Assembly: GCF_013283785.1 (NCBI RefSeq)
Contig: NZ_JABCPZ010000053.1
Span: 1-52,374 of the forward strand
Direction of reading: 5' to 3'
DNA: 52,374 nt
Source of the DNA: Nonomuraea antri
GTDB lineage: Bacteria; Actinomycetota; Actinomycetes; Streptosporangiales; Streptosporangiaceae
The translations under genes were made by a program, and so were the position numbers. This document shows, piece by piece, positions 34,648 to 43,096 of this stretch (the first letter of the stretch is position 1; every line of letters begins with the position of its first letter). The notes beneath the pieces are model-generated. The model had not been told where the DNA came from, ran no database searches, and worked only from the letters and a program-made list of their open reading frames with translations.

Positions 34648-35697
34648 TCAGACGGTCAGCTTCGCGAACTCGGCCGGATCGGCCACCGGATGGATGACGA
34701 TCTCGTCGACCCCGGCCTGTTCCAGGGTGGCGATGCGGGCGCGGAGGTCGTCCCTGGTGCCGACCAGCGTGAGTGCGTCGATCAGTGACGGCAGGATCAG
34801 GTCCCGGTCCGCCGGTGCGATGCGTCCCAGGTAGCCGGGGTAGAGCGCGAGGTGACGGTTGGGCGCGTCGATCGTGGTGCCCCGCCGGTCGAGGAGCGCC
34901 CGCACCGCGGCGCGTTCCTCGGGGCCGAGCCCTTCGGCGAAGGCGGGGGTGTCGGCGGCGAAGGTCAGGAAGGACATGACGACGTGGCCCGTGGCGTCCC
35001 TGGCCGCGTCGCCGTAGGGGTCCTCGCCGTCGCCGAGCACGTGGAGCGCGGTCATGAGGTAGGAGCCGGTGTCGGCGGGGGCGTCCGCGGGGGCGTCGGT
35101 GGGGACGTCGGCGGCCTGCCGGCGGGCGTGATCGCGCGCGTGCCAGGCGGCGGGGTCCAGGCTCGCGAAGGAGATGACGCCGGCGCCGCGGCGGCCGGCC
35201 ACGGCGGCGGCCTTCAGCCCGGTCGCGGCCACCAGGAACTCGACGGGATCGGCGGTGTTCACGTGCTGCCCGGCCTGCAGGAGCCGGATGTCGCGGACCC
35301 GGTCACCCTCGCGGTACTCGGCGGAGCCCCCGGCGCACAGGGCCTGCAGGCCGGCGGTGAACGCCTCGAGCTCGGCCATCGTGGTCGGCGGCATTCCCAG
35401 GGCGCGCCTGGCGGTGTTCCCGGTGCCGACGCCGCAGATGATCCGGCCGGGCGCCAGCGCGTTGAGCCCGGCGACCGCGCTCGCCGCCGCGGGCAGCGAC
35501 CGTACCCGGGGCGAGGTCACGCCGATGCCGAGCTTGATCCGGCGGGTGACCTTGGCGCAGAGGGCCAGCGCGACGAACGGATCACCGTGGAGCAGGGGCG
35601 TGTCGTAGACCCAGAAGCTGCTGAAGCCCAGCTCCTCGGCCCGCACGGCCAGGTCTTCGACGCCGGGTTCGGCCGCGACGACGATGCCCTTGCGCAT
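34648..35697 (-). CDS. LLM-class (F420-dependent type) oxidoreductase
   Basis: 349 residues, luciferase-like monooxygenase barrel. Features include LAVRAEELGFSSFWVYDTP at strand/helix 1, KLGIGVTSPRVRSLPAAASA and GRIICGVGTGNTARRALG. The order of motifs fits F420-dependent members common in actinobacteria rather than FMN/FMNH2 luciferases, but the cofactor is inferred. A proline/alanine/aspartate repeat loop (DAPADAPAD) lies near residue 200. The adjacent TetR gene is 122 bases upstream on the same strand. Confidence 0.85.
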   Translation of the reverse strand: MRKGIVVAAEPGVEDLAVRAEELGFSSFWVYDTPLLHGDPFVALALCAKVTRRIKLGIGVTSPRVRSLPAAASAVAGLNALAPGRIICGVGTGNTARRALGMPPTTMAELEAFTAGLQALCAGGSAEYREGDRVRDIRLLQAGQHVNTADPVEFLVAATGLKAAAVAGRRGAGVISFASLDPAAWHARDHARRQAADVPTDAPADAPADTGSYLMTALHVLGDGEDPYGDAARDATGHVVMSFLTFAADTPAFAEGLGPEERAAVRALLDRRGTTIDAPNRHLALYPGYLGRIAPADRDLILPSLIDALTLVGTRDDLRARIATLEQAGVDEIVIHPVADPAEFAKLTV

Positions 35698-35819
35698 GAT
35701 GCCTCCGTGACTGGATGGACGTTCATGGGCCCTCGCGGCATCCCTGGCCTTCGCCCCGCGAGCAGCCCGATCGTCTCACCGGGCAGACGTCCGTGGCGCC
35801 GAACGCGGGCGGCGAGATG

Positions 35820-36437
35820 TCATTGGGCCTCGCCTGAGTCGCCCGGGGCCGGGATGATCCGGGCGAGCCAGCCGTGCAGCACCGCGAGCGCGCTCTCTGC
35901 GCTGCGCTGCCCGGCCAGTACGGCGATTCCCAGCCCGGCAGCCATGGCCAGGAGGACCACGGCCTCGGCGCGGGGGTCGAGGCCCGCCGCCAGATCACCG
36001 TCGGCCCGCGCCTGGGCCAGTTGGCCGGCCACGAACGTCTCCATCGCGTCCGGGGCGGCCAGGAAGGGATGCGCGGCCAGCGCTTCGTCGGTCACGGCCA
36101 GGATCGCGTACGAGGTGTAGGCCAGGTGGAAGATCCGGCTGCGCTCGTCGGTCGGCACCGCCTCGGCCAGAACGACCTCCACCACCTCGCGCGGTCGCCG
36201 GGCGTCGATCAGCTTGGTCTTGAGCCGTTCGGCCATCTGCTCGGCGAGCCGTTGCAGCGCGAAGTGCATGAGCTGCTCTTTGGTCTCGAAGTAGTGCTGC
36301 ACCAGGTGGAGTGAGACGCCCGCTTCGAGCGCGACAGCCCGCATGGTGACGGCGTGCAGCCCGCGCGCGCCCATCACCCGCAAGAGCGCCTCGACGATGT
36401 CATGACGCCGGCTTTCGCGGTTCTCGGCGCGGCTCAT
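35820..36437 (-). CDS. TetR-family regulator
   Basis: 205 residues. The N-terminal DNA-binding helices are at about 10-55 (MRAVALEAGVSLHLVQHYFETKEQLM), then an all-helical ligand domain. Divergent from an alpha/beta hydrolase across a region with overlapping palindromes, so it probably represses that hydrolase and itself. It could also control the LLM oxidoreductase downstream. Confidence 0.92.
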   Translation of the reverse strand: MSRAENRESRRHDIVEALLRVMGARGLHAVTMRAVALEAGVSLHLVQHYFETKEQLMHFALQRLAEQMAERLKTKLIDARRPREVVEVVLAEAVPTDERSRIFHLAYTSYAILAVTDEALAAHPFLAAPDAMETFVAGQLAQARADGDLAAGLDPRAEAVVLLAMAAGLGIAVLAGQRSAESALAVLHGWLARIIPAPGDSGEAQ

Positions 36438-36463
36438 CTGACCTCCATGGACACAGTTTCAGA

Positions 36464-36502
36464 AACTTGGTACATCTGTACCCTATACACATGTACCAAG
36501 TT
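36464..36502. promoter_or_regulatory. Palindromic TetR operator candidate
   Basis: Perfect 12-bp inverted arms AACTTGGTACAT (36464-36475) and ATGTACCAAGTT (36491-36502). Inside, GGTACA-TC-TGTACC (36469-36482) forms a second tighter palindrome sharing the left arm. It covers the divergent promoter region between the TetR and hydrolase genes. Confidence 0.7.
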
Positions 36503-36520
36503 CTGGAAGGCGGCACCCGA

Positions 36521-37438
36521 ATGGACGGCGGCACTCGCACCAGCGTGGGACATTTCACCAACGAGCGCATCGAACGGGAGTTCCGGACCGCTTACGCGGC
36601 CGCGATGGCGTTATGGCCGCCTCACGAGAGCATCGACGTGGCCACCGAATACGGCACCACCAGGGCCTACCGCTACGGTCAGGGGACCGGCGTGCCGATC
36701 GTGCTGCTCCACGGCCACGGCGCGAACTCCTCGAACTGGTATCACCAGGTCGCCGAGCTCGGACGCCACCACCCCGTCTACGCGATCGACACCATCGACG
36801 ACCCGGGCGCCAGCGTCCAGCGCCGGCCGGTCGCCGACTCTCCCGCCGCCGCCGACTGGCTGGCGCAGTCGCTGGCCGGCCTCGGGCTGGACGCGGTGCA
36901 TCTGGCCGGGCTCTCCTACGGCGGCTGGCTGGTGCTCAACCAGGCCATCCACCGGCCGGAACAGCTCGTCTCCATCACCCTGCTCGACCCCGGCGGCCTG
37001 GCCAAGGTGCCACTCCGCTTCATGCTCAGCCTGCTGGCGACGCTGTTCGCGATGCAACTGCCGAAGTCCTGGCGGCGCGTGCCGGCCCGCCTGCTGGGCG
37101 AGCAGGCCCTGGTCGAGCGGGCCGAGATCATGGATCCGGTGCTGCTCGGCGCTCGCGGATACCGTCCGAACCGCAGCCCCGCCCGCCGGTTCACCGACGA
37201 CGAACTGCGCCGGGTCACCGTTCCGGTGCAGCTCATCATGGGCGAGCGCACCAAGCTGCTCCGCCCCGCCCACGCGCTCGCCCGCGCCAGGCGGTTCCTG
37301 CCGGTACGCCGTGCGGAGATCGTGCCCGGCGTCGGCCACGCGATCCCTCTAGAGGCGCCCGCACTGGTCACCGACCGCATTCTCACCTTCATCGAGCAGA
37401 CGGCCGAGCGGGGCGGCGTCGCGGCGGATCCCGAGTAG
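36521..37438 (+). CDS. Alpha/beta hydrolase
   Basis: 305 residues. The oxyanion region is VLLHGHGANSSNWYH, the nucleophile elbow is AGLSYGGW with the serine in SYGG, and the catalytic histidine is in PGVGHAIPLEAP. Usual ester or C-C bond hydrolase size with a lid at about 165-200. ATG 36521 follows GGAAGG by 10 bases; two upstream in-frame ATG codons lie within or near the operator palindrome and are less likely. The substrate is unknown, presumably the inducer of the divergent TetR regulator. Confidence 0.88.
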   Translation: MDGGTRTSVGHFTNERIEREFRTAYAAAMALWPPHESIDVATEYGTTRAYRYGQGTGVPIVLLHGHGANSSNWYHQVAELGRHHPVYAIDTIDDPGASVQRRPVADSPAAADWLAQSLAGLGLDAVHLAGLSYGGWLVLNQAIHRPEQLVSITLLDPGGLAKVPLRFMLSLLATLFAMQLPKSWRRVPARLLGEQALVERAEIMDPVLLGARGYRPNRSPARRFTDDELRRVTVPVQLIMGERTKLLRPAHALARARRFLPVRRAEIVPGVGHAIPLEAPALVTDRILTFIEQTAERGGVAADPE

Positions 37439-37484
37439 AACCCGCCGCGAGCCGGTCCTTCGCGGTCGGTGGAACCGGCGCGCA

Positions 37485-38084
37485 TCAGCGGTGCTGGACG
37501 GCCAGCGGGGCGAGGGCGGCGTCCACGGCGTCGGTGAGGCGGCGGGGGTCGGCTTCGGCCCGGGCGACGACGTGGAGCCCCTGCATGAGCGCGAGCAGCA
37601 GCCGCGCCTGGGCCGCGCAGTCGATGTCCGGGACGACCTCACCGGATCGCTGCGCGGCACGGAGCGCCGACTCCAGGCCGGTCTCCAGCGCGCCGAACCC
37701 ACCGCGGACGAGCCTTCCCGCCGCCTCGTCCGCGGGAAGCAGCTCGGCCGCGGTGTTGCCCAGCATGCAGCCGCGTCCTGGAGTGCTCCGCGCGGCGTCC
37801 AGGACGCTCAGCAGCAACTCGCGGATTCGCGGCAGAACGGGAGGCCCGGCGGCGGCGACCTCGGTCGCCTGCTCCTGGGCGGCGTCCACGTAACGCGCGA
37901 GGGCGCGCAGAAAGAGCGTGTGCTTGTCGCCGTAGGCGGCGTACAGGCTGCCCGGTAACACGCCGAGCTCTCCCTTGAGGTCTCGCAGGGAGGTCGCCGC
38001 GAAGCCGCGCCGCCAGAAGATCTCGAGCGCGCCCTGGACGACCTGATCGTCGTCGAAGGAGCGCGGACGGCCGGTTCGTGGCAT
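37485..38084 (-). CDS. TetR-family regulator
   Basis: 199 residues. The DNA-binding part is RSFDDDQVVQGALEIFWRR with FAATSLRDLKGELGVLPGSLYAAYGDK, the pattern of the TetR subgroup whose other members pair with small reductases. A C-terminal TetR_C domain follows. It is divergent from the dihydrofolate reductase-like gene across two matching palindromes and is very likely the repressor of both genes. Confidence 0.92.
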   Translation of the reverse strand: MPRTGRPRSFDDDQVVQGALEIFWRRGFAATSLRDLKGELGVLPGSLYAAYGDKHTLFLRALARYVDAAQEQATEVAAAGPPVLPRIRELLLSVLDAARSTPGRGCMLGNTAAELLPADEAAGRLVRGGFGALETGLESALRAAQRSGEVVPDIDCAAQARLLLALMQGLHVVARAEADPRRLTDAVDAALAPLAVQHR

Positions 38085-38098
38085 GGCCGCATCCTACG

Positions 38099-38168
38099 AC
38101 TTCTTGACAGACCGTTCAAGAAGTGCCATCGTCACCGGCATGACTTCTTGGTCGAACGATCAAGAAGT
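38099..38168. promoter_or_regulatory. Two 26-bp operators for the adjacent TetR regulator
   Basis: Site 1 (38099-38124) is ACTTCTTGA, 8 bases, TCAAGAAGT. Site 2 (38143-38168) is ACTTCTTG, 10 bases, CAAGAAGT, with TCG/CGA also paired inside. The two sites start 44 bp apart and fill most of the 113-bp divergent gap, an arrangement for cooperative repression. Confidence 0.85.
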
Positions 38169-38197
38169 TGACGGCCGCCACTTCGAGGAGGTCCGCT

Positions 38198-38767
38198 GTG
38201 AGACGGCTTTTCCTGCACATCAACGTGTCGCTGGACGGCTACATCACCACCCCGGCCGGCGACATCGACTGGCGATTCGCCGACGAGGAGTTCGAACGCC
38301 ACATCGACGCGCTCCTGGAGTCGATCGACGGGATGGTCTTCGGCCGCACGGCCTTCGAGCAGCTGGCCGCGTACTGGCCGACGGCCGGGGACGAGGTCTC
38401 CGCCACGCAGCGACGCCGGATGCACGAACTGCCGAAGTACGTCATGTCCCGCACCCTGCGGCGGACCCGGTGGCACAACTCCCACGTGCTCGGCGAGGAC
38501 CTCGCCGCCGGCCTGCTCGAACTCAAGCGTCAAGGCGGGCGCGACCTCGCGCTCTTCGCCGGCGGTCAGGCCGCCACCTCCGCCGTCCGCCTCGGCGTCG
38601 TGGACCAGCTCCGGCTCGTGATCAATCCCGTCCTGCTCGGCGGCGGGACGCGCCTGTTCGACGACACGTATCCGACGACGGATCTCCAGCTCACCGACAC
38701 GCACCGGTTCGCCTCCGGCGCGCTGCTCCTCACCTACGACGTGGCGGCGTCGAGCGCGGAGCGGTAG
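38198..38767 (+). CDS. Dihydrofolate reductase-like (RibD C-terminal) protein
   Basis: 189 residues from GTG 38198, which has GAGGAGG upstream. Begins RRLFLHINVSLDGYI and contains DGMVFGRTAFEQLAAYWP, LALFAGGQAAT and LVINPVLLGGG, the usual motifs of small NADPH-binding RibD_C reductases often found next to TetR genes. The true substrate of this group is generally unknown. Expression should be set by the two operators immediately upstream. Confidence 0.85.
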   Translation: MRRLFLHINVSLDGYITTPAGDIDWRFADEEFERHIDALLESIDGMVFGRTAFEQLAAYWPTAGDEVSATQRRRMHELPKYVMSRTLRRTRWHNSHVLGEDLAAGLLELKRQGGRDLALFAGGQAATSAVRLGVVDQLRLVINPVLLGGGTRLFDDTYPTTDLQLTDTHRFASGALLLTYDVAASSAER

Positions 38768-39024
38768 ACGGCCTTTCCCGCGATCACATAACACGTCGAT
38801 GATCCGCGGACGGGCCGCCGGGATTTCGGGGCAGAGGCGGCCCTTTCCCCTGGCTCTCCATCTGTCGTGCGAATCCTCACCGACCTGTAAGCCCCGTGGC
38901 AGTATCCGGCCGTAGACGCCGGTAGCGGGTCATGAGTTCGCGTAAGAGTCGTCAAAGATTGTTGACCGTCCACTGTCGGGGTGGCGCGCGGCGTCGCGAC
39001 CTGGCCGGTCTTACTTTCAGTCAT

Positions 39025-39040
39025 GCTCCCTATCGGGAGC
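39025..39040 (+). other. Small hairpin before the secreted-protein gene
   Basis: GCTCCC-TATC-GGGAGC ends 8 bases before the AAAGGA ribosome site of the gene at 39060. The rest of the 292-base gap 38768-39059 shows nothing recognised apart from a short GTCAA/TTGAC repeat near 38951-38966. The hairpin may stabilise the messenger. Confidence 0.4.
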
Positions 39041-39059
39041 GTGATCGAAAGGAATTCTC

Positions 39060-39467
39060 ATGGTCTTTCGCACCGTGTCAGGCGCGCTCGCGCTGACGGC
39101 CGCCGGTCTCATCATGGCAGCGGGTACGCCCGCGCACGCTGAAGCCCAGCCTGCGCCCACCCGTGCCACGTGGTCCCATGGCAGTGCCGCGGCCACCGTC
39201 AATTCCGATGGCAGCCTGAGCAACGGCACGAACATCCGCAGGACCTGGCGGACGGGCACCGGCCGGTACTGCGTCCAACTCGGCTACTCCGTGGACTCCA
39301 GGAGGTCGTTCATCCAGCTCACGCCGCGCGAGGCGCGCCGACTGCCGCACGTCGTCTACCGCCGTCCGTCCGTGACCTGCCCGCAGCACAACACCGTCAC
39401 CGTCAACGTCTACGACACCAGCACCGGACGCCTGTCCAACGGCGGCTTCGACCTCCTGGCGCTCTGA
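39060..39467 (+). CDS. Small secreted protein of unknown function
   Basis: 135 residues. A clean signal peptide (about 1-27, cleavage likely after PAHA) leads to a ~108-residue mature domain with two cysteines, strand-rich sequence (RYCVQLGYSVDSRRSF, HNTVTVNVYDTSTG) and no recognised family. AAAGGA ribosome site 7 bases upstream of ATG. Secreted, probably folded extracellularly with one disulfide. The 266-base gap after it (39468-39733) holds nothing recognised except the next gene's promoter. Confidence 0.75.
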   Translation: MVFRTVSGALALTAAGLIMAAGTPAHAEAQPAPTRATWSHGSAAATVNSDGSLSNGTNIRRTWRTGTGRYCVQLGYSVDSRRSFIQLTPREARRLPHVVYRRPSVTCPQHNTVTVNVYDTSTGRLSNGGFDLLAL

Positions 39468-39733
39468 CCGTCGTACTCGTCGGAACGGTGCTCCACGACG
39501 GCCCGGCCACCGGGCGGCGGCTCCCAAAGGCGGACGTGGTTCCGCCCGCTCCCCTCAGCCGGCCGTCCCGGTCCCGTCGCGCACCTCGCCGCGACCCCGC
39601 TCCGCGTCAGGCGGGGCGGGGTATGCCGTGGCCCGCCCGTGGTCCCGCACGTCGACCCAAGCCACCGATCGCCGCAGGCCCACCACGGAACTCCGCAGCC
39701 TCCGTGCAGGCGTCAGTGGGCTAGGTTGTCCGG

Positions 39734-40297
39734 ATGGATCATGGTTCATTCGCCTCTCGGGCGTCCAGGGGGAGAGGGTTCGTCGCAGCCGCGTTCCTGG
39801 TGTTACCGGTTCTCGGCGCATGCTCCGCCCCACCCGCCAACCCGGTGCTGAAGGATCCGTCCCAGTGGCCGCTGGCCAAGGTGCAGGGGCTGACCGGCTA
39901 CGGGAAGCTGCCCGACGAGGCGGAACGGCCCCTGGCACAGATCGTGGTCGGCCCTTACGACATGATCGCGTGGATCAACTCCTCAGGCCGTTGCGGCCTT
40001 TCCGCCGCCGACTGGACCATCTCCGCTGACCTGATCAACTCAGAAGGACGCCCGGAGCGGGACAAGGGCTTCTCCGGACCGGTGGAGCCGGCGGTCGGGA
40101 CATCCCACGAGAACAAAGTCAGCCTCTTCTGCGCCTCCACCAGGATGCTGATCAGGGTCGAGGGGGAGACGTCCGGGCCTTTCGTCTCCGGCGACGCGGT
40201 GGCGAACCTCGTCAGCGGAGGGCTCAATGCCGTCGTCGGGCCAGAGGAAGCACGGTGGGAGTCGCTACCCGGCGCAAGCGTGACAAGGGGCGGATGA
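39734..40297 (+). CDS. Lipoprotein of unknown function
   Basis: 187 residues. A canonical lipobox VLGAC (Cys30) follows a signal with a long basic start, so it is attached to the membrane outer face. The mature domain has two further cysteines (SGRCGLS, SLFCAST) and no known family. A TAGGTT hexamer (39722-39727) ends 6 bases before the ATG: leaderless. Its stop overlaps the start of the next reading frame (ATGA), so the two were meant to be co-translated. Confidence 0.75.
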   Translation: MDHGSFASRASRGRGFVAAAFLVLPVLGACSAPPANPVLKDPSQWPLAKVQGLTGYGKLPDEAERPLAQIVVGPYDMIAWINSSGRCGLSAADWTISADLINSEGRPERDKGFSGPVEPAVGTSHENKVSLFCASTRMLIRVEGETSGPFVSGDAVANLVSGGLNAVVGPEEARWESLPGASVTRGG

Positions 40298-40943
40298 CGC
40301 AGGCACCACCGCAACCTGAGCGCCCGGCAGAATCATCTGTGGGCGGAGATCATCGACTGTGGGCGTTTCGCCGCGGCCTGAGCCGGGCGAGGCCGCGCTG
40401 GGAGTTGCTGCGCGAGTTCCAGCCGGAGTGGGGCTGCGAACCGCCGGGTGGCGAGCCGGCCTGGCCGCGCGGGGTGGAGAGCGAGCACCACGCCTACGTG
40501 CGCGAGCTGGAGGAGCGGCAGACCGGCCGGCGGCGGGAGCCGGCCGGCGTGCCCGTTCCCAGGCGCTGGACGAGTGGTGGGACCTGCCGTTCAACTCCTT
40601 CACCTTCCAGCCGCACCTGTACGAGACCAACCCGGAATGGCCGCCCGCCGTCCACGAGGGGCCGCGAGGCCTGCCCCGGGACAACCCGGCCCGCCGTCCG
40701 CCCGCCGTCCGGGCGTGCGGCCTGGGGGCCGGTCCCGGACGGTGGCGGGACACCGGCCGGGCACAGCACGCCGGCCCCCGTCGTACTTGCCGAACACTCC
40801 GACCGGGGTTGCCACGCCGCCGCCGCACAGATGCAGCCCTACGATCGCCACTGCATGGCCGATCCCCTCGTTCTGTTCCGTTGGTTGGAGGCTTCGCCAG
40901 GAGTGCAATTCCAACACCATCCCTCGGCCTCCCCCTCGTGTGA
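40294..40943 (+). pseudogene. Frameshifted gene coupled to the lipoprotein
   Basis: The ATG overlaps the lipoprotein stop. The first ~90 residues read sensibly (RPRWELLREFQPEWGCEPP ... YVRELEERQTGRRREP). Near 40555-40565 the sensible reading moves to another frame, where RSQALDEWWDLPFNSFTFQP and HLYETNPEWPP follow. A one-base loss (or two-base gain) would explain this. After about 40700 neither frame looks protein-like, and the second frame stops at 40943. No family is recognised. A sequencing error is an alternative cause of the break. Confidence 0.5.
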
Positions 40944-40948
40944 TCGAG

Positions 40949-41521
40949 ATGCCGGAATCAGGACGTACCTTGAATGAAAATGAACAGTTTCCTAGCGAGA
41001 GCCAGTACCTCCTCCTGATGGAGCTCGGGTTCCAGAATTGGTTCAATGCCCGATGGATCAGCATTGAGGATGTCAACGAGGTAGCCCGGCGACTGCGGGT
41101 CTCGGAGATGATAACCAGATGCGACTTGCAGAGCGCCGTGAGATCGATACCGGCCAGGCCGGAGACAATGCGAGTCTGGATTTCATCTCTTGCCCCTGGC
41201 TGGTCTCATATTATTTGTCTCGGTGGTCAGATGCCGTCCTCCCCCGAGGACCTTACCATCGGTGGTCATCGTCTTTTCGAAATCAACTTCCTCGGGGCGG
41301 TCGGCGAGGTGGATTTGCCGTACTACTCCGAGGACGGGGAAGGCTATGCCGAAGGTCTGGGATTGGAGAAATACAGAGGCTATTGGGAAGGACTGGAAAT
41401 TCTTCCGCAGTCACTGGAAGAAGAGATGGAGATGTTTCTGACCCTCCTCGGCAGAATCACGGGTAGATTCCTCGACCGCGATTGGGCTTCATCACAGGGG
41501 CTGCTGTGCAGAGTGCCATAG
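40949..41521 (+). CDS. Low-G+C orphan protein of unknown function
   Basis: 190 residues from ATG 40949; GTG 40940 or TTG 40970 are possible starts. Sequence is acidic and aromatic-rich (LGFQNWFNARWISIEDVNEV, GWSHIICLGGQMPSSPEDL, LFEINFLGAVGEVDLPYYS), without signal peptide or membrane helix; soluble. Three 60-base lines counted inside it are about 48-58% G+C, well below the surrounding DNA, and third codon positions are often A or T. This suggests recent acquisition. The family is not recognised; some single-domain immunity proteins have a similar look, but this is not evidence. Confidence 0.65.
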   Translation: MPESGRTLNENEQFPSESQYLLLMELGFQNWFNARWISIEDVNEVARRLRVSEMITRCDLQSAVRSIPARPETMRVWISSLAPGWSHIICLGGQMPSSPEDLTIGGHRLFEINFLGAVGEVDLPYYSEDGEGYAEGLGLEKYRGYWEGLEILPQSLEEEMEMFLTLLGRITGRFLDRDWASSQGLLCRVP

Positions 41522-41581
41522 GCCTTGACCTGGATTCTTCAGCGGGCTGGGTTGCGTGAGCGGCTCCGCGGTTTGCCCGGA

Positions 41582-41800
41582 ATGTCCCCAAGGCGGTTAG
41601 GGTGCGCGCTGCTGCCGCCGATGGGGCTGCTGCCCTGGCGGGAACTCGGGGCGGAGACCACCGCGTACGGCGCGCCCGATGCGATCGTCCTGCACGACGC
41701 GGGTGGGGGCGAGGGCGCCGAGATCATCACGATCGGCCGTACGCGCGAGGCGCTGGAGCGACTGGGTCGCGAACTGGGCGTCGAGCCGGCCGTCGCCTGA
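41582..41800 (+). CDS. Short open frame, possible gene fragment
   Basis: About 72 residues from ATG 41582 (TTG 41525 would give 91). The part LPPMGLLPWRELGAETTAYG and IVLHDAGGGEGAEIITIGR reads like protein, ending in REALERLGRELGVEP. No signal, no known family and no clear ribosome site. It may be the tail of a larger ancestral gene. Confidence 0.4.
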   Translation: MSPRRLGCALLPPMGLLPWRELGAETTAYGAPDAIVLHDAGGGEGAEIITIGRTREALERLGRELGVEPAVA

Positions 41801-41914
41801 ACGGAACCCGGTCGGCGCCCGCCGGGTCGCGTGGTGCGTGTTCAGGGAGACGTCCGTGCCGGCGTGAGCGCGGATTTCAGAGCGACCAACACGATTTCCT
41901 CCCATAATGGTCCG

Positions 41915-43096
41915 ATGCGGATCATTGCCGCGCTGCTGCTCCTGCTCTCCCTCGCGGCCTGCGACGCCCGCCCCGTACGGGCTGATCCCTGCGCGAACGT
42001 CGGAGCCGCGGATTTCGACGGCGACGGGCGTGACGACGTGCTCATCAGCGCCTTCCGATACGACAAGGACTGGGAGGACGCGGTCTACCTGCTGACGGCG
42101 GGCAAGCTGGTGCCGCTACCGCGTCCGGGGCCCCGTCTGGACGGTTTCGGCGCGGCGGTGCAGCTGGCGCGGATCAACGACGACTGCTTCGCGGACGCGG
42201 TCATCGGCGCGCCGACCGCGGACGCCGACGACCGGCTCCGCCAGACCGGCGCCGTCTATGTCCTCTACGGCCGCGGGGTGGCGCCGCCGACGAAGCTGCT
42301 CGCGCCGACGCCCCAGCCGGGCGCGCAGTTCGGGGCCGCGCTGGCGGTGCACGGCGACCTGATCGCGATCGGGGCGCCGTACGAGGAGGTCAACGGGGTC
42401 ACGGACACGGGCGCCGCCTACCTCGCGCGCGGCGGAGCGGTCCTGCGGGCGATCACCCAGGACAGTCCGGGTGTGCCGGACGTCAGCGACCAGTTCGACC
42501 GCTTCGGCTCGACAGTGGCGCTGGGGACGCTCTCCGGCGGCCGCGCGGCGCTGATCGTGGGCGCGCCGGGCGAAGGCGACCCTGCTCTTTCGGATCCCGG
42601 TCAGGTCACCGTGCTGCCCGACGTGGAAGCGGCGACGCTGACCGGGACGAGCCTGCCGGGCTCCGCTGACGGGCGGCAGTTCGGCAGCGGACTCGCCATC
42701 GTGAACGGGGTCGGCTTCGCCGCCGCCTCGCTGACCGGTGAGCTGCGGCTGTTCGACACCGCGCTCAAGCCGATCCGGCAGTCGCGATTCCCGACCAGGG
42801 GCAGCGCCACGGCGGCCAACGGGGCGATGGACGTCGCCGCCGACGGCCGGGTGGCCGCGCACTGGGCGGGCAAGCCCACGCTGATCTTCTCACTCACCGA
42901 CCCCTCCGGCGACCGTGTGGTGCCGGGCACCGCCACCGTGGACGGCCCGGTGGCCTGGACCGGCAACCGGCTCGTGGTGAGCCATCCTTCGGCCTACCCG
43001 GACGGGTGGGTCTCGTTCGTCGATCCCACGAAGGGGCCGACCCAGCAGGTGCGGCAGGACCAGGGCCAGGACTTCGGCAGGGAGGTGGCCGGATGA
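41915..43096 (+). CDS. FG-GAP (integrin-like propeller) lipoprotein
   Basis: 393 residues. Lipobox LSLAAC gives lipidation at Cys16. The body is built of FG-GAP/beta-propeller repeats; a calcium-type loop ADFDGDGRDDVLI is near residues 32-44 and further blades read GFGAAVQLA, DAVIGAP, AQFGAALAV, IAIGAP and LIVGAP. Such propellers bind proteins or polymers at the cell surface. ATG 41915 is the start giving the signal peptide. It overlaps the next gene (ATGA) and shares specific segments with it, so the two are tandem duplicates. Confidence 0.85.
   Translation: MRIIAALLLLLSLAACDARPVRADPCANVGAADFDGDGRDDVLISAFRYDKDWEDAVYLLTAGKLVPLPRPGPRLDGFGAAVQLARINDDCFADAVIGAPTADADDRLRQTGAVYVLYGRGVAPPTKLLAPTPQPGAQFGAALAVHGDLIAIGAPYEEVNGVTDTGAAYLARGGAVLRAITQDSPGVPDVSDQFDRFGSTVALGTLSGGRAALIVGAPGEGDPALSDPGQVTVLPDVEAATLTGTSLPGSADGRQFGSGLAIVNGVGFAAASLTGELRLFDTALKPIRQSRFPTRGSATAANGAMDVAADGRVAAHWAGKPTLIFSLTDPSGDRVVPGTATVDGPVAWTGNRLVVSHPSAYPDGWVSFVDPTKGPTQQVRQDQGQDFGREVAG

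Noticed and set aside
36467..36520. N-terminal extension of the alpha/beta hydrolase
   Set aside because: It runs through the TetR operator palindrome and lacks a ribosome site; ATG 36521 has GGAAGG at good spacing.
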